Assembly: GCF_013778325.1 (NCBI RefSeq)
Contig: NZ_JACEIB010000007.1
Location: 291,897 to 355,896 of the forward strand
Direction: 5' to 3'
Length of the DNA: 64,000 bases
Origin: Sphingomonas chungangi
GTDB lineage: Bacteria > Pseudomonadota > Alphaproteobacteria > Sphingomonadales > Sphingomonadaceae
A model generated the notes under the pieces. The model made no database searches. It was given only the letters and a program-made list of their open reading frames with translations, and was not told where the DNA came from. Positions 8,089-16,818 of this stretch are shown one piece after another; positions within the stretch are counted from its first letter, which is position 1, and every line of letters begins with the position of its first letter. Made by a program: the position numbers and the translations under genes.

Positions 8089-9243
8089 ATGGCCGGCAAG
8101 CAGGCGTGGCGGAAGGCGTGGTGGCAGGTCCACAAGTGGCTGGGCCTCGCGCTGATGATCCTGTTCGTGCCGCTCGGCCTGTCGGGCGTCGTGCTGGCGT
8201 GGGACGATGCGATCGATCACGCGCTCAACCCGCAGCGTTACGCCGCGCACGGGGCCGCGACGCTGGCGCCTTCCGCTTATGCCGCCGCGGCGAGCGGGGC
8301 GCTCGGGCCGGGCGTGCTGGTCTCGCAAATCCGCTATCCCAGGAAGGATGGGCCCGTCGTGGTGACGGCGATGGCCTCGTCGCGCGGCGACCACAAGAAG
8401 CATGATCAGGCGGGCGGCGGCGGACAGCAAAAAGGCGGCGGCATGCCGCGCGCGACCGTCTGGCTCGATCCGCAGAGCGCGCGGGTGCTGGATGTGCAGA
8501 AGGCGGATGGCGGCCTGATCCGTATCGCGCACGATTTTCACGGCAGCCTGTTCGTGCCGGGCGGCGGCCTGGGCCGCGCGCTGGTCGGGTTGCTCGGAGT
8601 CGCCATGTTCCTGATGGCGGTGGGCGGCATTTGGCTGTGGTGGCCGCCGGTCGGCGGCGTGCTCAAGGGCTTCCGCTGGCGGCGGGGGGACCGGAAACTC
8701 GACACCAACCTGCACCACCTCGCCGGCCTCTGGATTGCGCTGCCGCTCGCCGCGCAGGCCTTCACCGGCATCTGGATGAGCTGGCCGCAGATGATGGCGA
8801 CGGTCGGCCTCGCGCCGGCCCGCACCGGCCCGATGGAACGCGCGCGGATGATGCCGGCAGCGGACACGACGCTCACCGCCGATCAGGCGCTCGCCGACGC
8901 GCGGGCCTCAATGCCGGGGCAGCCGTCGATGATCGCATGGCCGGTCGGCGGCAGCGGCCAGTGGCGCGTGACGATCGGCCGGAGCGAGATGCTGGTGGAC
9001 GACGCCACCGGCGCCGCCAGCCCCGCGCCGCCGCGCCCCGGCAACGGCCTCGCCATGGCGATGCGCCACTATCACGACGGCACGACGCTGGGCACGCCGT
9101 GGCGGGTGCTGATGATCCTCTTCGGCCTGTCGCCGACACTGCTGGCGATCACCGGCCTGACGATGTGGCTGCGCGGCCGGCGCTGGCGCAAGGCGGCGGT
9201 TGCGCGCAAGGGCCGCGTGCGCGAGCCCGTCGCCGCCGCCTGA
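8089..9243 (+). CDS. PepSY-associated TM-helix protein (putative ferrisiderophore reductase)
   Basis: This is an inner-membrane protein of 384 residues. It opens with a cytosolic KAWWQVHKWLGL motif and a first TM helix, then a periplasmic stretch, a pair of TM helices around 165-185 (VGLLGVAMFLMAVGGIWLWW) and 215-235, a PepSY-like domain (LTADQALADARASMPG), and a last TM helix near 345-360. Conserved His residues near the helices (VHKW, AHDFHG, LHHLAG, RHYHDG) could bind haem. Relatives such as FoxB/PiuB act in releasing iron from siderophores. Position after the receptor and PiuC supports an iron role; the reductase activity is inferred. Confidence 0.85.
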   Translation: MAGKQAWRKAWWQVHKWLGLALMILFVPLGLSGVVLAWDDAIDHALNPQRYAAHGAATLAPSAYAAAASGALGPGVLVSQIRYPRKDGPVVVTAMASSRGDHKKHDQAGGGGQQKGGGMPRATVWLDPQSARVLDVQKADGGLIRIAHDFHGSLFVPGGGLGRALVGLLGVAMFLMAVGGIWLWWPPVGGVLKGFRWRRGDRKLDTNLHHLAGLWIALPLAAQAFTGIWMSWPQMMATVGLAPARTGPMERARMMPAADTTLTADQALADARASMPGQPSMIAWPVGGSGQWRVTIGRSEMLVDDATGAASPAPPRPGNGLAMAMRHYHDGTTLGTPWRVLMILFGLSPTLLAITGLTMWLRGRRWRKAAVARKGRVREPVAAA

Positions 9244-9246
9244 GCC

Positions 9247-10005
9247 TCAGGCTTTCTTCGGCCCGCTCGCCGCGAAGGCGGCGCCCTGCGGATCGGTCGC
9301 GACGACGATCCACGCGCCGCCCGGCACCTCGTGCGGTCCGCGCTGGATGGTGCCCCCGGCATCGGCGATCCGCTTCGCCGCCGCGTCGATGTCGTCGACG
9401 GTGATGTAATAGAGCCAGGCGGGTGCCGGACCGGGCACCGACATCATGCCACCGACATGCACGCCGTTGACCGTGAAGGTCTGGTAGGTGCCCATGTCGC
9501 CCATATCGACGGCGATCTCCTTCGCCCAGCCGAACAGGCCGGAATAGAAGCGCCACGCGCCTTCCCAGTCGGAGGTGGTGAGCTCGTGCCAGCCGATCGC
9601 GCCGGGCGTCTCGGGCGAGATGTCCGGCTGCGGCTCGCCCGCGCCCTTGAAGATCATGAACAGGGCGCCCTGCGGATCGGCGCAGACGGCGAACCGCCCG
9701 ACCATGGGGATGTCGTCCGGCCCGTAATGCACCGCGCCGCCGGCGTCCTTCACCTTCTCCGCCATCGCATCGACATCGTCGACGCCGATATAGCCGCGCC
9801 AGCTCGGGCTCTGGCCCTGCATCTCGGGCATGATCGCTATGAAGCCTGCGACGCCGCGCGTGCCGGCATTGGCGATGCGATAGTCCATGCCCGGCAGGCC
9901 CGAGGAGACGATGTCCCAAGCGCCGCTAACGGTCTCGTAGAAAGCCCCGGCCTCGTCGAGATCGTTGGCGGCATATTCGTACCAGACGAAATCACCTTGC
10001 TTCAT
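9247..10005 (-). CDS. VOC-family protein with two glyoxalase-fold domains
   Basis: The 252-residue protein has two consecutive vicinal-oxygen-chelate modules. The first begins at FVWYEYAANDLDEAGAFYE and the second at IGWHELTTSDWEGAWRFYS, each followed by a GVxGF/VHVGGM strand, a DVDAMAEKVKDAGG or DIDAAAKRIADAGG helix and a closing DPQGALF/DPQGAAF strand. The ATG at 10005 follows AGGGAGGAC. Such proteins are often metal-dependent isomerases, lyases or resistance proteins; no specific activity can be named. It lies 46 bp downstream of the DUF899 gene on the same strand and may be co-transcribed with it. Confidence 0.88.
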   Translation of the reverse strand: MKQGDFVWYEYAANDLDEAGAFYETVSGAWDIVSSGLPGMDYRIANAGTRGVAGFIAIMPEMQGQSPSWRGYIGVDDVDAMAEKVKDAGGAVHYGPDDIPMVGRFAVCADPQGALFMIFKGAGEPQPDISPETPGAIGWHELTTSDWEGAWRFYSGLFGWAKEIAVDMGDMGTYQTFTVNGVHVGGMMSVPGPAPAWLYYITVDDIDAAAKRIADAGGTIQRGPHEVPGGAWIVVATDPQGAAFAASGPKKA

Positions 10006-10051
10006 GTCGTCCTCCCTCGTTGCGGTGAGCATAGACCCGGCAGCAGTCCGC

Positions 10052-10786
10052 TCAGTGACAGGCCGCTTTTGGCGATGCGCTTTCATATTCGTCGTGGCGG
10101 CGCACGAAGTTCATCGTCGCGTCCTCGTTGCGGCCCTTGGGCGCGCGATCGAGGATCATCAGCGTGCCGATCCAGTCCTCGATGCCGCGCGCATAGGCGG
10201 AATAGGTGTGGAAGACGGTGCCGTCGGAATCCTTGAAGAAGGCGCTCATGCCCGGGCTCTCGGTGCCGTCGTCGCGCACCTCGATGCCTTCCTCGGCGAA
10301 ATTGTAGTCGATGCGGCCGCTGGCGAGCTGCTCGGGCGTCCACGACACGTGATAGTCGTAGTTGAAGTCCGATCCGTGCGACGATGCCCACGGGAAGCGC
10401 CAGCCCATGCGGCCTCTGTAGGCCGCGATCTTCTCCAGCGGCGCGCGGCTGATCGCGGTGAGCGTCACGTCATGGTTGTTGAGGTGCGCGAGCGTGCCGT
10501 CGAACGTCTCGGCCAGGAAGGAGCAGCCGGGGCACCCCGCCTCCCAGTCCGGCGCCAGCATGAAGTGATAGACGACGAGCTGGCTGCGCCCGTCGAACAG
10601 ATCGGCGAGGCTCTTCTGGCCGCTCGGCGTCTGGAAGCGATAATCCTTGTCCACCTTCACCCACGGCAGGGCCAGCCGCTCGGCATTCACCGCGTCGCGC
10701 AGATGGGTCTCCTCCTTCTCGCGGGCGAGCAACGCGCGGCGTGCCTCCAGCCACTCCTCGCGCGATACGACAGCATGATCGGTCAC
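10052..10786 (-). CDS. DUF899 thioredoxin-like protein
   Basis: This 244-residue protein belongs to the DUF899 family, a thioredoxin-fold group of unknown role. Visible marks are the substrate-loop WVKVDKDYRF, a LVVYHFMLAPDWEAGCPGC segment with a CxxC pair, and the closing DEYESA tail. A GTG start at 10786 is chosen because GAGAGGAAG sits 5-6 bases before it; an ATG at 10852 would put the operator inside the gene. It diverges from the MarR gene over a shared palindrome, so MarR probably controls it. A redox or detoxification role is likely but unproven. Confidence 0.87.
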   Translation of the reverse strand: MTDHAVVSREEWLEARRALLAREKEETHLRDAVNAERLALPWVKVDKDYRFQTPSGQKSLADLFDGRSQLVVYHFMLAPDWEAGCPGCSFLAETFDGTLAHLNNHDVTLTAISRAPLEKIAAYRGRMGWRFPWASSHGSDFNYDYHVSWTPEQLASGRIDYNFAEEGIEVRDDGTESPGMSAFFKDSDGTVFHTYSAYARGIEDWIGTLMILDRAPKGRNEDATMNFVRRHDEYESASPKAACH

Positions 10787-10826
10787 GGCTTCCTCTCCTC
10801 GGATGCGACTCGGGAATGCTTGACTT

Positions 10827-10848
10827 GATATGTTGGTATCAACATATC
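10827..10848. promoter_or_regulatory. Perfect operator palindrome between DUF899 and MarR genes
   Basis: GATATGTTG, four bases, then CAACATATC make a perfect 9-bp inverted repeat of 22 bp total. It is AT-rich in a GC-rich region and sits between two divergent genes, 7 bases before the MarR start codon. MarR proteins commonly bind such sites to repress both directions. The regulator at 10856 is the obvious binder. Confidence 0.8.
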
Positions 10849-10855
10849 TCATGGC

Positions 10856-11290
10856 ATGTCAAAGACGGTGCCGTTCGAGACCACCATCGAGGTGCGCGAC
10901 GCCTGTCTCTGCCTGCATGCCCAACGCGCGGCGCGGGCGCTCGCGCGGCGTTTCGACGTGGCGCTGAGACCGGTGGGCCTGACCAACGGGCAGTTCTCGC
11001 TGCTGATGGCGCTCAATCGGCCGGCACCGCCACCGATGGCGCCGGTCGCGCAGTTGCTGGCGATGGACCGCACCACGCTGACCGCCATGCTCAAGCCGCT
11101 CGAACGGCGCGGGCTGGTCGAGGTGAACGCCGATCCGAAGGACCGCCGCAACCGCCTGATGGCGCTTACCGATGCGGGGCTGGAGGCCCTTGGGGCGGCC
11201 GTGCCGATCTGGCGTGCGACGCATCATGAGGTGGAATCGAAGCTGGCCGATGCGGATGCATTGCGGGTTGGGCTGATTGCACTTTGCTGA
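10856..11290 (+). CDS. MarR-family transcriptional regulator
   Basis: This is a 144-residue winged-helix repressor. The HTH and wing are visible: VAQLLAMDRTTLTAMLKPLERRGLVEV, then DPKDRRNRLMALTDAG. An N-terminal dimerisation helix precedes them (LCLHAQRAARALARRFDVAL) with several Cys residues (DACLCLHAQ) that could sense oxidants. The start at 10856 has no Shine-Dalgarno sequence because the operator palindrome ends 7 bases upstream, so the mRNA may be leaderless or nearly so. The divergent DUF899 gene is the likely target. Confidence 0.92.
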   Translation: MSKTVPFETTIEVRDACLCLHAQRAARALARRFDVALRPVGLTNGQFSLLMALNRPAPPPMAPVAQLLAMDRTTLTAMLKPLERRGLVEVNADPKDRRNRLMALTDAGLEALGAAVPIWRATHHEVESKLADADALRVGLIALC

Positions 11291-11356
11291 CTCGCTCGAC
11301 CATCGTCTAGCTTGCTGGAATCAGGGGCAAACCATAGTGAGGCGGCGTTCCGGGGG

Positions 11357-11416
11357 AAGATGCCGGTCGCCGCGACCCTGAGCCGGGGGGACAGTCGATC
11401 GCGCGGCCGGCATCTT
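11357..11416. repeat. Inverted repeat in leader of MFS gene
   Basis: AAGATGCCGG (11357-11366) pairs with CCGGCATCTT (11407-11416), a perfect 10-bp stem around 40 bases that can partly pair as well. It lies 60 bp before the MFS start in a 188-bp gap. It might be an mRNA leader structure or an operator; no other evidence. Confidence 0.4.
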
Positions 11417-11478
11417 GACGGACTTGCCATCTTCCAGCGTTGTCATACATGCTGCGGTGCAACCAGCCGGAGCGCCGC

Positions 11479-12675
11479 ATGACCTTTCCCAAGCCGACGA
11501 CGCACGTCCATCCCGCGCTGGTGATTGTCGCGCTGGCGGTGGGCGGTTTCGCGATCGGCACGACCGAATTCGCCTCGATGGCGCTGGTCCCCTATTTCGC
11601 GCGTGGCCTCCATATCGACGAGCCGACCGCCGGGCACGTCATCTCGGCCTATGCGCTGGGCGTGGTGGTGGGCGCGCCGCTGATGGCGGTGATCGGCGCC
11701 AAGCTCGCGCGGCGCACCCAGCTGATCGCGCTGATGCTGTTCTTCGCGCTCGGCAACGGGCTGTCGGCGATCGCCCCGAGCTACGGCTGGATGCTGGGTT
11801 TCCGCTTCCTCGCCGGCCTGCCGCACGGCGCCTATTTCGGCATCGCCGCCCTGGTGGCGACCGGGCTGGTGCCGCCCGACCGCAGGGCGACGGTGATCGG
11901 GCAGATCTTCCTCGGCCTCACCGCCGCGACCGTGATCGGCGTGCCGGCGGCGAGCTGGATCGGGCAGGCGGTCGGCTGGCGATCGGGCTTCGCGATCGTC
12001 GCCGGCCTCGCGCTGCTGACGGCGGCGCTGGTGGCGATCTTCGCGCCGCGCGATGCCGCGCATCCTGATGCCAGCCCGCTGCGCGAGCTCGGCGCGTTGA
12101 AGAACGGGCAGGTGTGGCTGCTGCTCGGGATCAGTGCGATCGGTTTCGGCGGGCTGTTCTGCGTCTACACCTATCTGGCCACGACGCTGACCGACGTGAC
12201 CCATGTCTCGCCGGGCTTCGTGCCGGTGGTGCTGGCCGTGTTCGGGCTGGGTATGACGGCGGGCAATATCGTCATTCCCTGGTTCGCCAACCGCGCGCTG
12301 ATGCCGACCGGCGGCGGGCTGCTGCTCTTCTCGGCGGCGACGTTGCTCGTCTTCCCGCTGGCGGCGCCGAACGTCTGGCTGGTGATGGTCGACGTGTTCC
12401 TGATCGGGCTCGGCGGTTCGCTGGGCGTGGTGCTGCAGCCGCGCCTGATGGACGTGGCGGGCGACGCGCAGCAGCTGGCGGCGGCGCTCAACCATTCCGC
12501 TTTCAACACCGCCAATGCGCTGGGACCGCTGCTCGGTGGCCTCGCCATCGACGCCGGCTGGGGCTGGACCTCGACGGGGCCGGTGGGCGCTTGCCTCGCG
12601 CTGGGCGGCTTCGCGATCTGGGCGGTGACGGTGTGGGACGACAAGCGGCGGGCGATGAAGGTAGCAATGGCTTAA
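11479..12675 (+). CDS. MFS transporter, DHA1 drug/sugar efflux type (AraJ/NepI-like)
   Basis: This is a 398-residue inner-membrane proton antiporter of the major facilitator superfamily with about 12 TM helices. It opens with VAVGGFAIGTTEFASMALVPYF-like helix 1, where GTTEF is typical of the DHA1 AraJ/YdhP branch. The loop 2-3 motif appears as GAKLARRTQL, and GAYFGIAALVATGLVPPDRRATV follows helix 4. The ATG at 11479 has GGAG six bases upstream. The exported compound cannot be told. It converges on a TonB receptor across a short hairpin. Confidence 0.9.
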   Translation: MTFPKPTTHVHPALVIVALAVGGFAIGTTEFASMALVPYFARGLHIDEPTAGHVISAYALGVVVGAPLMAVIGAKLARRTQLIALMLFFALGNGLSAIAPSYGWMLGFRFLAGLPHGAYFGIAALVATGLVPPDRRATVIGQIFLGLTAATVIGVPAASWIGQAVGWRSGFAIVAGLALLTAALVAIFAPRDAAHPDASPLRELGALKNGQVWLLLGISAIGFGGLFCVYTYLATTLTDVTHVSPGFVPVVLAVFGLGMTAGNIVIPWFANRALMPTGGGLLLFSAATLLVFPLAAPNVWLVMVDVFLIGLGGSLGVVLQPRLMDVAGDAQQLAAALNHSAFNTANALGPLLGGLAIDAGWGWTSTGPVGACLALGGFAIWAVTVWDDKRRAMKVAMA

Positions 12676-12680
12676 GAGCC

Positions 12681-12703
12681 TTCTCCCGCTTTTCGCGGGA
12701 GAG
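12681..12703. terminator. GC hairpin between convergent genes (family B repeat core)
   Basis: TCTCCCGC-TTTTC-GCGGGAGA lies between two convergent stop codons (12675 and 12714). The stem is 8 bp with a T-rich loop but no clear T tract, so it may stop transcription weakly in both directions. The same hairpin forms the ends of the larger elements at 33718 and 38374. Confidence 0.55.
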
Positions 12704-12713
12704 GGCTTGAAAG

Positions 12714-14906
12714 TCAGATATCCTTCGTGATCCCTACGAACACGCCCCGGCGGGGGCCATATTCCGGCGCGCCGACGCCGACGCCGTTGCCGTCGCGGAT
12801 CTCGTATTTGTGGTCGAGCACGTTGGTGACGTCGAGCCGCACCTCCAGCCCCGGCCCGTCGAACTTGTGGCTCGCGGTCAGGTTGAACTGGGCATAACCC
12901 TTCAGGTGCGCGCCGTTGGGAATATCGTCGCCGTTCGGCAGCTCCAGATCGGTGCGCAGGCCCGATCCGTAGAGCATGTCGCCGCCCAGCTTCGATCCGC
13001 GCAGGAAACCATCCTCGAAGCTGTAGGAGATGCCCGCCGAACCCGTGTAGGTCTGGTCGTGATCCAGATAGATATAATGGTTGGCGATATACGTGAGATC
13101 GCCCGGATCGAAGCTGAACTGGCTGGAGACGATGTCCTTGCCCTGCGCCTTGGCGTAGGCGAAGTTGCCGTAGATCATCCACGGCCCGCGCTGGTAGCTG
13201 ATGCTCCCTTCGACGCCGTGGATCTTGCCGTGCCGGTAGTTGAACGGTGTCAGGATGATCGGCGCGCCGAACTGGCCCTCGTCGATCAGGTTCTTGGACT
13301 TGCGATAATAGCCATCGATGCTGACGGTGAACGCGCCGAACTTCTGTTCCACGCCGGCATCGAAATAATTCTGGCGCTCGGCATAGGGCGTGGTGTCGAG
13401 CGCCTTGGGGTCGGTCGGTGCGGCGCTGGTATGCTGCAACGAGGTGATGTCGGTGGTCGCGACATTCTCGAACGGCGGCGGCGAGAAATAGCGCGCATAA
13501 CCGATGTGGAAGGTGGTGTCGCGCGACGGCTGCCACACCGCGTTGACGCGTGGGCTGAACTGATGCTCGCAGCGATAGCCGCAGTAATGATCGAAGCGGC
13601 CGCCGAAGTTGAGCGTCACGGTGGGGACGATCTTCCACTCGTCCTGCAGATAGACGCTCTCGGTCCATTCGGTCGCCGTGTCGTGGGCGAGCAGGCTTTC
13701 GGGCTGGCCGGTCTGCGTGAAGACCGTGCCGTCGGCATTGAAGTCGCCGGGGAAGACGAAGGTATCGGTGTCGCTGACGCCGCGATCGCGGCTGACGATC
13801 ACACCGCCGCGCAGCGTGTGGTGATCGGAGATCTTGTAGGCCGCCTCGGACTGGATGCCGACGGTGAAGTCCTGTTTCTTGGCATCCTGCGCCTGCCCGT
13901 TGAACAGCAACTCGCCGGTGACGTCCGGCCGATACACCAGCTCCGAATAGCGCGCGTAAAGCGAGGTCTGCCAGGTGAAGGCGCCGTCATGGTGCAGCCA
14001 CGAGACCGCGCCGAAGCCGGTCCGCTCCAGTTGCCGCTCGTTCAGATCGTTGGAAAGATAATCCTTCTGCCCGTCGATGTTCCAGCCGGGGTTGCCGTCG
14101 GCGGCGTGCAGGTCGCGCGGGTTGGGGATCTGGAAATAGTCGTTGGAGAAGCCGCCGAGGAAGGAGACGCGGTCGCTGTCGCTGACGATGTGATCGACAT
14201 AGGCGAAGGCGTTTTCCTGATCGGTCTTGTCGTGCAGCGGGTTGGATGAGCCGTCGACGCTCTCGATGCCCAGGCGGTTGTGGGTGTAGCTGCCCGAGAC
14301 GAAGTAGTTGGTAGAACCCGTGGAGCCGCCATAATCGAAGCTCGGCTCGATCGTGTCGTGGCTGCCGCCGTAGAGGCTGATCTCGCCCTTGTTCTGGAAG
14401 CCGGTCTTGGTCGTGATGTCGACGATGCCGGCGGTGCGCAGGCCGTATTGGGCGGGCAGCGCGCCGGTCAGCAGGTTGAAGCTGTTGATCAGCCGGGGGC
14501 TGAGCGTCTGGCCGAACACCGCGAGGCCTTCCGGCAGGATGGTGCCGTTGATGCGATATTGCAGGCCGTTATGGTCGTCGCGGACGTGGAGCTGGCCGAA
14601 GCCGTCCTGCACGACGCCCGGCACCTGCAGGATCAACTGGTTGAGCGGCTGGTTGTCGCCGCCGGGCAGCTTCTGGATGGTCGCCTGGTCGACCCCGTAG
14701 GCGGTGGCGCCGAGCGACGGCTGGATCGAGGCGCGTGCCTCGTCGAGCTTGTGGCCGGTCACGACGATCGCCTTGGCGTTGCTGGCCTTCGCGGCGGCGG
14801 CGTCCGCATCCTGATCGGTAGTCACCGGCGGCGAGGCCGCGGCATGGGCGGCGGCAGGCAAGGAGAGGGCGGCAACACTGATCAGCAACGCGAACTTGGG
14901 GGACAT
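12714..14906 (-). CDS. TonB-dependent receptor
   Basis: This is a 730-residue outer-membrane receptor with a signal peptide ending AAHA (about residue 22). An N-terminal linker rich in Asp and Ala leads to a TonB-box-like AIVVTG near 47. The plug follows (DNQPLNQLILQVPGVVQDGFGQLHVR, split by LQYRINGTILPEG), then a barrel ending GVFVGITKDI. The plug pattern differs from siderophore receptors and resembles receptors for other nutrients, so the ligand is unknown. The start has GGAG at good spacing. No partner transporter is adjacent. The odd paired Cys in DHYCGYRCEHQF may form a loop disulphide. Confidence 0.9.
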   Translation of the reverse strand: MSPKFALLISVAALSLPAAAHAAASPPVTTDQDADAAAAKASNAKAIVVTGHKLDEARASIQPSLGATAYGVDQATIQKLPGGDNQPLNQLILQVPGVVQDGFGQLHVRDDHNGLQYRINGTILPEGLAVFGQTLSPRLINSFNLLTGALPAQYGLRTAGIVDITTKTGFQNKGEISLYGGSHDTIEPSFDYGGSTGSTNYFVSGSYTHNRLGIESVDGSSNPLHDKTDQENAFAYVDHIVSDSDRVSFLGGFSNDYFQIPNPRDLHAADGNPGWNIDGQKDYLSNDLNERQLERTGFGAVSWLHHDGAFTWQTSLYARYSELVYRPDVTGELLFNGQAQDAKKQDFTVGIQSEAAYKISDHHTLRGGVIVSRDRGVSDTDTFVFPGDFNADGTVFTQTGQPESLLAHDTATEWTESVYLQDEWKIVPTVTLNFGGRFDHYCGYRCEHQFSPRVNAVWQPSRDTTFHIGYARYFSPPPFENVATTDITSLQHTSAAPTDPKALDTTPYAERQNYFDAGVEQKFGAFTVSIDGYYRKSKNLIDEGQFGAPIILTPFNYRHGKIHGVEGSISYQRGPWMIYGNFAYAKAQGKDIVSSQFSFDPGDLTYIANHYIYLDHDQTYTGSAGISYSFEDGFLRGSKLGGDMLYGSGLRTDLELPNGDDIPNGAHLKGYAQFNLTASHKFDGPGLEVRLDVTNVLDHKYEIRDGNGVGVGAPEYGPRRGVFVGITKDI

Positions 14907-15081
14907 GCGAATCTCCGGAAACGGGTCGCCGCGTGAGATAGTGTATCATCACATATGCCGCCAAGTGAAAAACGGGTAATGGACGTATCCCTTCGCACCT
15001 GCGGCATAAACGCCACAGCGATTTGTCACCTTGAAACCGCCGCGCCTTTTCCACATCTCTCCGAGATACGGGGAGGCTGGG

Positions 15082-15405
15082 GTGAAACATTTTCTAGGTT
15101 CAGCATGGCGGCATAGCCGAAAGGCGGCGTTCGCCCTTCTGCTCATGGTGATCGTCGCCGGCCTGGCGCAAACGCTGCCGGCGGATTTCGCGTTGTGGAT
15201 GGGCGCCGAGACACTGGCCTATCTCGACGTGGTGATCGGCGTCGCCTTTGTAGCCTCGATGACGAAGGTCGGCCCGCTTCTCGCTTACCTGCGCGTTCGA
15301 AGCACCGGCCTGGTCCGCCGCGTCAAAAGACGTGCGCGGCGGTCTTCGGCGCGAAGATTGCCGTCGCCGCCCGACGAGGAGGGGCCAGCTTTCGCCCTCG
15401 CGTGA
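15082..15405 (+). CDS. Small membrane protein of unknown function
   Basis: This is a 107-residue reading frame from a GTG preceded by GGGGAGG. It has a hydrophobic helix (AAFALLLMVIVAGLAQTL), a second hydrophobic stretch (LAYLDVVIGVAFVASM), then a strongly basic tail (VRRVKRRARRSSARR). I do not recognise a family. The good ribosome site and the membrane-protein pattern with positive-inside tail argue for a real gene. It precedes the MATE gene by about 40 bases and could be co-transcribed. Confidence 0.55.
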   Translation: MKHFLGSAWRHSRKAAFALLLMVIVAGLAQTLPADFALWMGAETLAYLDVVIGVAFVASMTKVGPLLAYLRVRSTGLVRRVKRRARRSSARRLPSPPDEEGPAFALA

Positions 15406-15444
15406 CACTTGCCAACGACCGTCCAAGGGATCACTCGGGCGGGC

Positions 15445-16818
15445 ATGACGGGGATGCAGGAAAGAGGCTGGTGGAAACAGGAGGTGCGCGCGACGCTGGC
15501 GCTCGCTTACCCGCTGGTGCTGACCAACCTCGCGCAGGCGCTGATCCCGTCGACCGACGTGGTGCTGCTCGGCTGGGCGGGGCCTCGGGTGCTGGCGGCG
15601 GGTGCGCTCGGCGTGAACCTCTACAATGCCTGCATGATCTTCGGCGTCGGCGTGATGATCGCCGCTTCGCCGATGATGGCGAAGGCGTTGGGCCAACGAT
15701 CGCACAACGTCCGCGAGGTGCGGCGCACCGTGCGGCAGAGTCTGTGGGCGGCGGTGGCGCTGGTCATCCCGATCTGGCTGCTGCTCTGGCATGCGGAAGG
15801 GCTGCTGCTGCTGTTCCGGCAGGATCCGAAGCTCGCGCATGAGGCGTCGCATCTCGTGCGGCCGATGATGTTCGGGATGCTGCCGCTGTTCGTCTATCAG
15901 GTGCTGAAGTCGTTCGTCTCCGCGCTGGAGCGGCCCGGCTGGGCCTTCGCGGTGGGGGCGTTCGCGGTCTTTTCCAACGCGATCCTCAACTACGCGCTGA
16001 TCTTCGGGCACTTCGGTCTGCCGGCACTCGGCTTGTTCGGCGCCGGGCTGGGGAGCACCATCTCCAACAGCGTGATGGCGCTCGGCCTCGCCATCGTGGT
16101 GACGCGGCACAAGCGCTTCCGCCGCTATCATCTGTTCGGCAATTTCTGGAAGGCGGACTGGCCGCGTTTCATGCACGTGTGGCGGCTGGGCTTCCCGATC
16201 GCGGTGACGCTGGGGATGGAGGTGACCATCTTCAACGCCGCCGTCTTCCTGATGGGCCTGATCGGCGAGCCGGAACTGGCGGCGCATGCGGTGGCGATCC
16301 AGATCGCCTCGCTCTGCTTCATGGTGCCGCTCGGCATCGGGCAGGCGACGACGGTGCGGGTCGGGCTGGCCTATGGCCGGCGGGACCGGGTGGGCGTGAC
16401 CCGCGCGGGCTGGGCGGCGTTCGCCGTGACGATGGCCTTCATGGTCGCGCTGGCGGCGCTGATGCTGCTGGCGCCGCGCCTTCTGGTCGGGCTGTTCATC
16501 GAGGCGCGTACGCCGGCCGACGCGCATGTCGTCGATCTCGCCGTGGCGTTCCTGACGGTGGCGGCGTTGTTCCAGCTGGTCGACGGCGCGCAGGCGGTGG
16601 GGGCGGGGATGCTGCGCGGCATCCACGACACCGCCGTGCCGATGGTGTTCGCGGCGCTCGGCTACTGGGTGATCGGCTTCGGCACAGCGATCCTGTTCGC
16701 CTTTCACCTCGGCTGGGGCGGGGTGGGCGTGTGGATCGGGCTGGCGGCGGGCCTCGCCACGGCGGCGGTGCTGATGATGACGCGGTGGAGCCGGCGCGAG
16801 AAGCTTGGGCTGATCTAG
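15445..16818 (+). CDS. MATE-family multidrug/toxin efflux transporter (NorM-like)
   Basis: This is a 457-residue inner-membrane cation antiporter with about 12 helices in two related halves. Typical motifs are TNLAQALIPSTDVVLLGWAGPRVLAAGALG in pieces at the N-terminus, SNAILNYALIFG mid-protein, and the second-half GMEVTIFNAAVFLMG and GQATTVRVG. ATG at 15445 or 15454 are both possible; no strong ribosome site separates them. The stop TAG is part of a CTAG shared with the opposite-strand YaiI gene. The substrate is unknown. Confidence 0.93.
   Translation: MTGMQERGWWKQEVRATLALAYPLVLTNLAQALIPSTDVVLLGWAGPRVLAAGALGVNLYNACMIFGVGVMIAASPMMAKALGQRSHNVREVRRTVRQSLWAAVALVIPIWLLLWHAEGLLLLFRQDPKLAHEASHLVRPMMFGMLPLFVYQVLKSFVSALERPGWAFAVGAFAVFSNAILNYALIFGHFGLPALGLFGAGLGSTISNSVMALGLAIVVTRHKRFRRYHLFGNFWKADWPRFMHVWRLGFPIAVTLGMEVTIFNAAVFLMGLIGEPELAAHAVAIQIASLCFMVPLGIGQATTVRVGLAYGRRDRVGVTRAGWAAFAVTMAFMVALAALMLLAPRLLVGLFIEARTPADAHVVDLAVAFLTVAALFQLVDGAQAVGAGMLRGIHDTAVPMVFAALGYWVIGFGTAILFAFHLGWGGVGVWIGLAAGLATAAVLMMTRWSRREKLGLI

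Noticed and set aside
11443-13668. 741-codon reverse frame across an MFS gene and a TonB receptor
   Set aside because: It spans two real genes and is Arg/Gln/His-rich with no motif.
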